Source: Erysipelotrichaceae bacterium (GTDB lineage: Bacteria; Bacillota_I; Bacilli_A; Erysipelotrichales; Erysipelotrichaceae). Taken from it: 8,227 nucleotides of DNA. How positions within the stretch are numbered: position 1 is the first letter of the stretch; each line of letters opens with the position of its first letter. Position numbers and translations under genes: made by a program. Positions 6,996-8,227 of this stretch are shown in pieces. The notes below the pieces were generated by a model that worked only from the letters and a program-made list of their open reading frames with translations, searched no databases and had not been told where the DNA came from. The DNA lies in assembly GCA_003446295.1 (NCBI GenBank), contig DMBB01000245.1, positions 1-8,227 of the forward strand, given 5' to 3'.

Positions 6996-7019
6996 CAGAT
7001 CATTTACACGACATATAAT
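6992..7019 (+). promoter_or_regulatory. Perfect consensus sigma-A promoter of the rpsP operon
   Basis: TTGACA at 6992-6997 and TATAAT at 7014-7019 are both exact consensus, separated by 16 bases. Transcription should begin near 7026, giving a leader of about 26 bases with only the ribosome binding site in it. The -35 box contains the TGA stop (6993-6995) of the upstream gene. This suggests strong, constitutive or growth-rate-controlled expression of the ribosomal operon, independent of the accessory gene. Confidence 0.93.
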
Positions 7020-7051
7020 AGGTGATGTTCGTAATAAGGAGGAACAAAACT

Positions 7052-7339
7052 ATGGCAGTAAGAATCAGACTGACTCGTATGGGCTCAAAAAAGGCTCCGA
7101 GATATCGTATCGTTGTAGCAGATTCCAGAACACGCCGCGATGGCCGTGCAATCGAAACTCTGGGTTATATCAATCCTACAACTGAACCGGCTACAGTCAA
7201 TGTAGATGAAGAACTCGCACTGAAGTGGCTGAGAACAGGTGCACAGCCTTCTGACACAGTTCGCAACATTTTCTCTTCCCAGGGCATCATGAAGAAATTC
7301 GACGAAGAGAAAAAAGCGGCTAAAAAAGAGAAGAAGTAA
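7052..7339 (+). CDS. rpsP: 30S ribosomal protein S16
   Basis: A 95-residue small-subunit protein needed for early 30S assembly, where it binds 16S rRNA. The N-terminus [20 protein letters not shown] and the following DSRTRRDGR and IETLGYINP motifs are diagnostic of bS16. The tail ([15 protein letters not shown]) is lysine-rich, as is common in Bacillota. The start is ATG 7052: a full AAGGAGG at 7036-7042 stands 9 bases upstream, whereas the frame opens earlier at GTG 7022, which would lie at or before the transcription start. It is the first gene of the operon with khpA, rimM and trmD. In many Bacillota ffh precedes it; here the AEP-helicase gene does. Confidence 0.98.
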   Translation: MAVRIRLTRMGSKKAPRYRIVVADSRTRRDGRAIETLGYINPTTEPATVNVDEELALKWLRTGAQPSDTVRNIFSSQGIMKKFDEEKKAAKKEKK

Positions 7340-7345
7340 TTTCCT

Positions 7346-7594
7346 ATGGCAGAACTGGATCAGGTACTGAAAGATCTGGTTGCGCCGATGGTAAATGATC
7401 GCGAAAGTCTGGATATCAGGGTCACATCAGGTCCGAAAGACAGAGATGTTGTTCTGCATGTCTATGCAAAGAGCGATGACATTGCCCGGCTCATCGGAAG
7501 AAAAGGTATGATGGCGTCAGCACTGCGTCAGGTTATGTCTATCGCATCCCATTCAGAGGATAAGCGAGTCAGCATCAAGTTTGAAGAAATCTGA
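7346..7594 (+). CDS. khpA: KH-domain RNA-binding protein KhpA (YlqC family)
   Basis: An 82-residue single-KH protein. The KH signature is ARLIGRKGM (47-55) with the GxxG loop G51-R52-K53-G54, followed by the helix ASALRQVMSIAS and a terminal strand VSIKFEEI. In Gram-positive bacteria KhpA pairs with KhpB (EloR/Jag) and binds many RNAs, affecting cell elongation and division. Its place between rpsP and rimM is the standard Bacillota order. It begins 6 bases after the rpsP stop with only a purine-rich AAGAAG inside the rpsP end as ribosome binding site, so it is probably coupled to rpsP translation. Length is normal for the family (about 75-82). Confidence 0.95.
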   Translation: MAELDQVLKDLVAPMVNDRESLDIRVTSGPKDRDVVLHVYAKSDDIARLIGRKGMMASALRQVMSIASHSEDKRVSIKFEEI

Positions 7595-7621
7595 AAAAGG
7601 ATGTACAACGCATCCTTTTTT
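7594..7621 (+). terminator. Terminator-like hairpin inside the operon, between khpA and rimM
   Basis: AAAAAGGATGT (7594-7604) pairs with GCATCCTTTTT (7610-7620), counting one T-G wobble, around a 5-base loop, and six Ts (7616-7621) follow. It has intrinsic-terminator form, but the GC core is short (GGATG/CATCC), so it may only reduce transcription into rimM-trmD. The A-tract on the 5' side means it could also work on the opposite strand. The stem begins at the last base of the khpA stop codon. Confidence 0.6.
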
Positions 7622-7632
7622 GTGAGGTAGTC

Positions 7633-8142
7633 ATGGAATATATAGAGATCGGCAGAATCATCAACACCCATGGATTGAAAGGTGAAATGAAAATCGAAAG
7701 CTGGTCGGATTTTGACGAGATCCGATATCAGAAGGGAAAGACGGTATACATCCTGCAGAATGATGAATACCTTCCTTTCAAGGTGCGTTCATTCCGTGTG
7801 CACAAAGGCTTTCCGCTCGTAATGCTCGAAGGGATCCCGGATATCAATTCTGCTGAGCAGTATAAGAACTGTGTCATCTGCATGAACGCAGATGACCGTC
7901 ACAAGCTTCCTGCAGGAGAATTCTACGCTGATGAACTGATCGGGATGAAAGCAGAAGATGAAGAAGGCAGAAACATCGGTGAAGTCATCGCTGTAGAAGA
8001 AACCCGCGGAGCGCAGAAAAATCTGCGTATCCGCATGGCTGAGGGGAAGGAATTCCTGCTGCCGGACATTCCGTATTTTGTACTTCATGTCGATACGGAA
8101 AACAGGATCATCAGGATCCATATGGACGAGGGACTGTTATGA
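7633..8142 (+). CDS. rimM: Ribosome maturation factor RimM
   Basis: A 169-residue factor that binds S19 and helps mature the 30S head domain. The N-terminal RimM domain is recognised by IGRIINTHGLKGEMKI (6-21) and the FKVRSFRVHKGFPLVMLEGI stretch (49-68). The C-terminal PRC-barrel follows from about residue 95: GEFYADELIGM, IGEVIAV, FLLPDIPYFVLHVD and the closing EGLL. A small oddity is LLPDIPYF, where many homologues have LLPF.P; it is probably ordinary divergence. GAGGT at 7624-7628 precedes ATG 7633. The gene ends in an ATGA overlap with trmD, so the two products are likely made in step. The upstream hairpin at 7594-7621 may lower its transcript level relative to rpsP. Confidence 0.97.
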   Translation: MEYIEIGRIINTHGLKGEMKIESWSDFDEIRYQKGKTVYILQNDEYLPFKVRSFRVHKGFPLVMLEGIPDINSAEQYKNCVICMNADDRHKLPAGEFYADELIGMKAEDEEGRNIGEVIAVEETRGAQKNLRIRMAEGKEFLLPDIPYFVLHVDTENRIIRIHMDEGLL

Positions 8143-8227
8143 AGATCACTGTACTGACAATATTTCCCGACATGTTCCATGATTTCCTGAACACATCGAT
8201 CATCAGCAGATCGATCCAGAAGGGGCT
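8139..8227 (+). CDS. trmD: tRNA (guanine-N1)-methyltransferase TrmD, N-terminal fragment (cut by window end)
   Basis: Only the first 29 codons are present: MKITVLTIFPDMFHDFLNTS followed by IISRSIQKG. This is the signature N-terminus of TrmD, a SPOUT-class, S-adenosylmethionine-dependent enzyme that makes m1G37 in tRNAs and prevents +1 frameshifting. The catalytic knot lies beyond the window. GAGGG at 8128-8132 stands 6 bases before ATG 8139, and the start overlaps the rimM stop (ATGA). In the usual order rplS would follow. Confidence 0.96.
   Translation, partial: MKITVLTIFPDMFHDFLNTSIISRSIQKG

Noticed and set aside
7022..7051. Upstream GTG start for rpsP
   Set aside because: It lies at or before the predicted transcription start, and the conserved S16 N-terminus begins at ATG 7052 behind AAGGAGG.
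6952..7185. 77-residue + strand frame bridging the conflict gene end and rpsP
   Set aside because: It is out of frame with both flanking genes, spans the rpsP promoter and carries no recognisable motif.

Overview
The window looks like chromosomal DNA of a low-to-mid GC Bacillota (Firmicutes) member. The rpsP-khpA-rimM-trmD order, strong GGAGG-type ribosome binding sites and a consensus sigma-A type promoter all fit this. A gut Erysipelotrichia- or Clostridia-like lineage is plausible, but sequence alone does not fix it. All eight genes lie on the + strand.

Layout. (1) 3-404 is the C-terminal part of a phosphoglucomutase/phosphomannomutase family enzyme, closed by a good intrinsic terminator at 428-458. 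(2) 467-518 is a compact regulatory region with a perfect 7+2+7 palindrome, a second inverted repeat and an extended -10 promoter. (3) 541-4071 is a tightly coupled three-gene operon: a metallo-beta-lactamase-fold hydrolase with an altered metal motif, a six-helix membrane protein resembling the Pr6Pr / AIG1-FAR-17a group, and a PcrA/UvrD-type SF1A helicase. The genes overlap by 1 bp and 8 bp. (4) 4072-4211 is an AT-rich spacer without a clear terminator or strong promoter. (5) 4212-6995 is a 927-residue fusion protein: short coiled coil, Cys-rich segment with archaeo-eukaryotic primase domain, SF2 DExH helicase and a C-terminal phospholipase-D-like module. I recognise this architecture as the AEP-helicase-nuclease protein of the predicted TOTE conflict systems. 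The gene is clearly more AT-rich than its neighbours. (6) 6992-8227 is the ribosome/tRNA-maturation operon rpsP-khpA-rimM-trmD. It is driven by a perfect TTGACA-N16-TATAAT promoter whose -35 box overlaps the stop codon of the primase-helicase gene. A hairpin with a U-tract lies between khpA and rimM.

Biologically, the core is housekeeping: sugar-phosphate metabolism, 30S ribosome maturation and tRNA m1G37 methylation. The probable accessory insert is the AEP-helicase-PLD gene, placed between a repair-type helicase and the rpsP promoter where other Bacillota often carry ffh. It is the best candidate for a defence or genome-conflict system here. The family has been predicted before by comparative genomics, but this copy has odd features: a non-canonical HKD motif, a poor ribosome binding site, and an edge that ends exactly at the ribosomal promoter.
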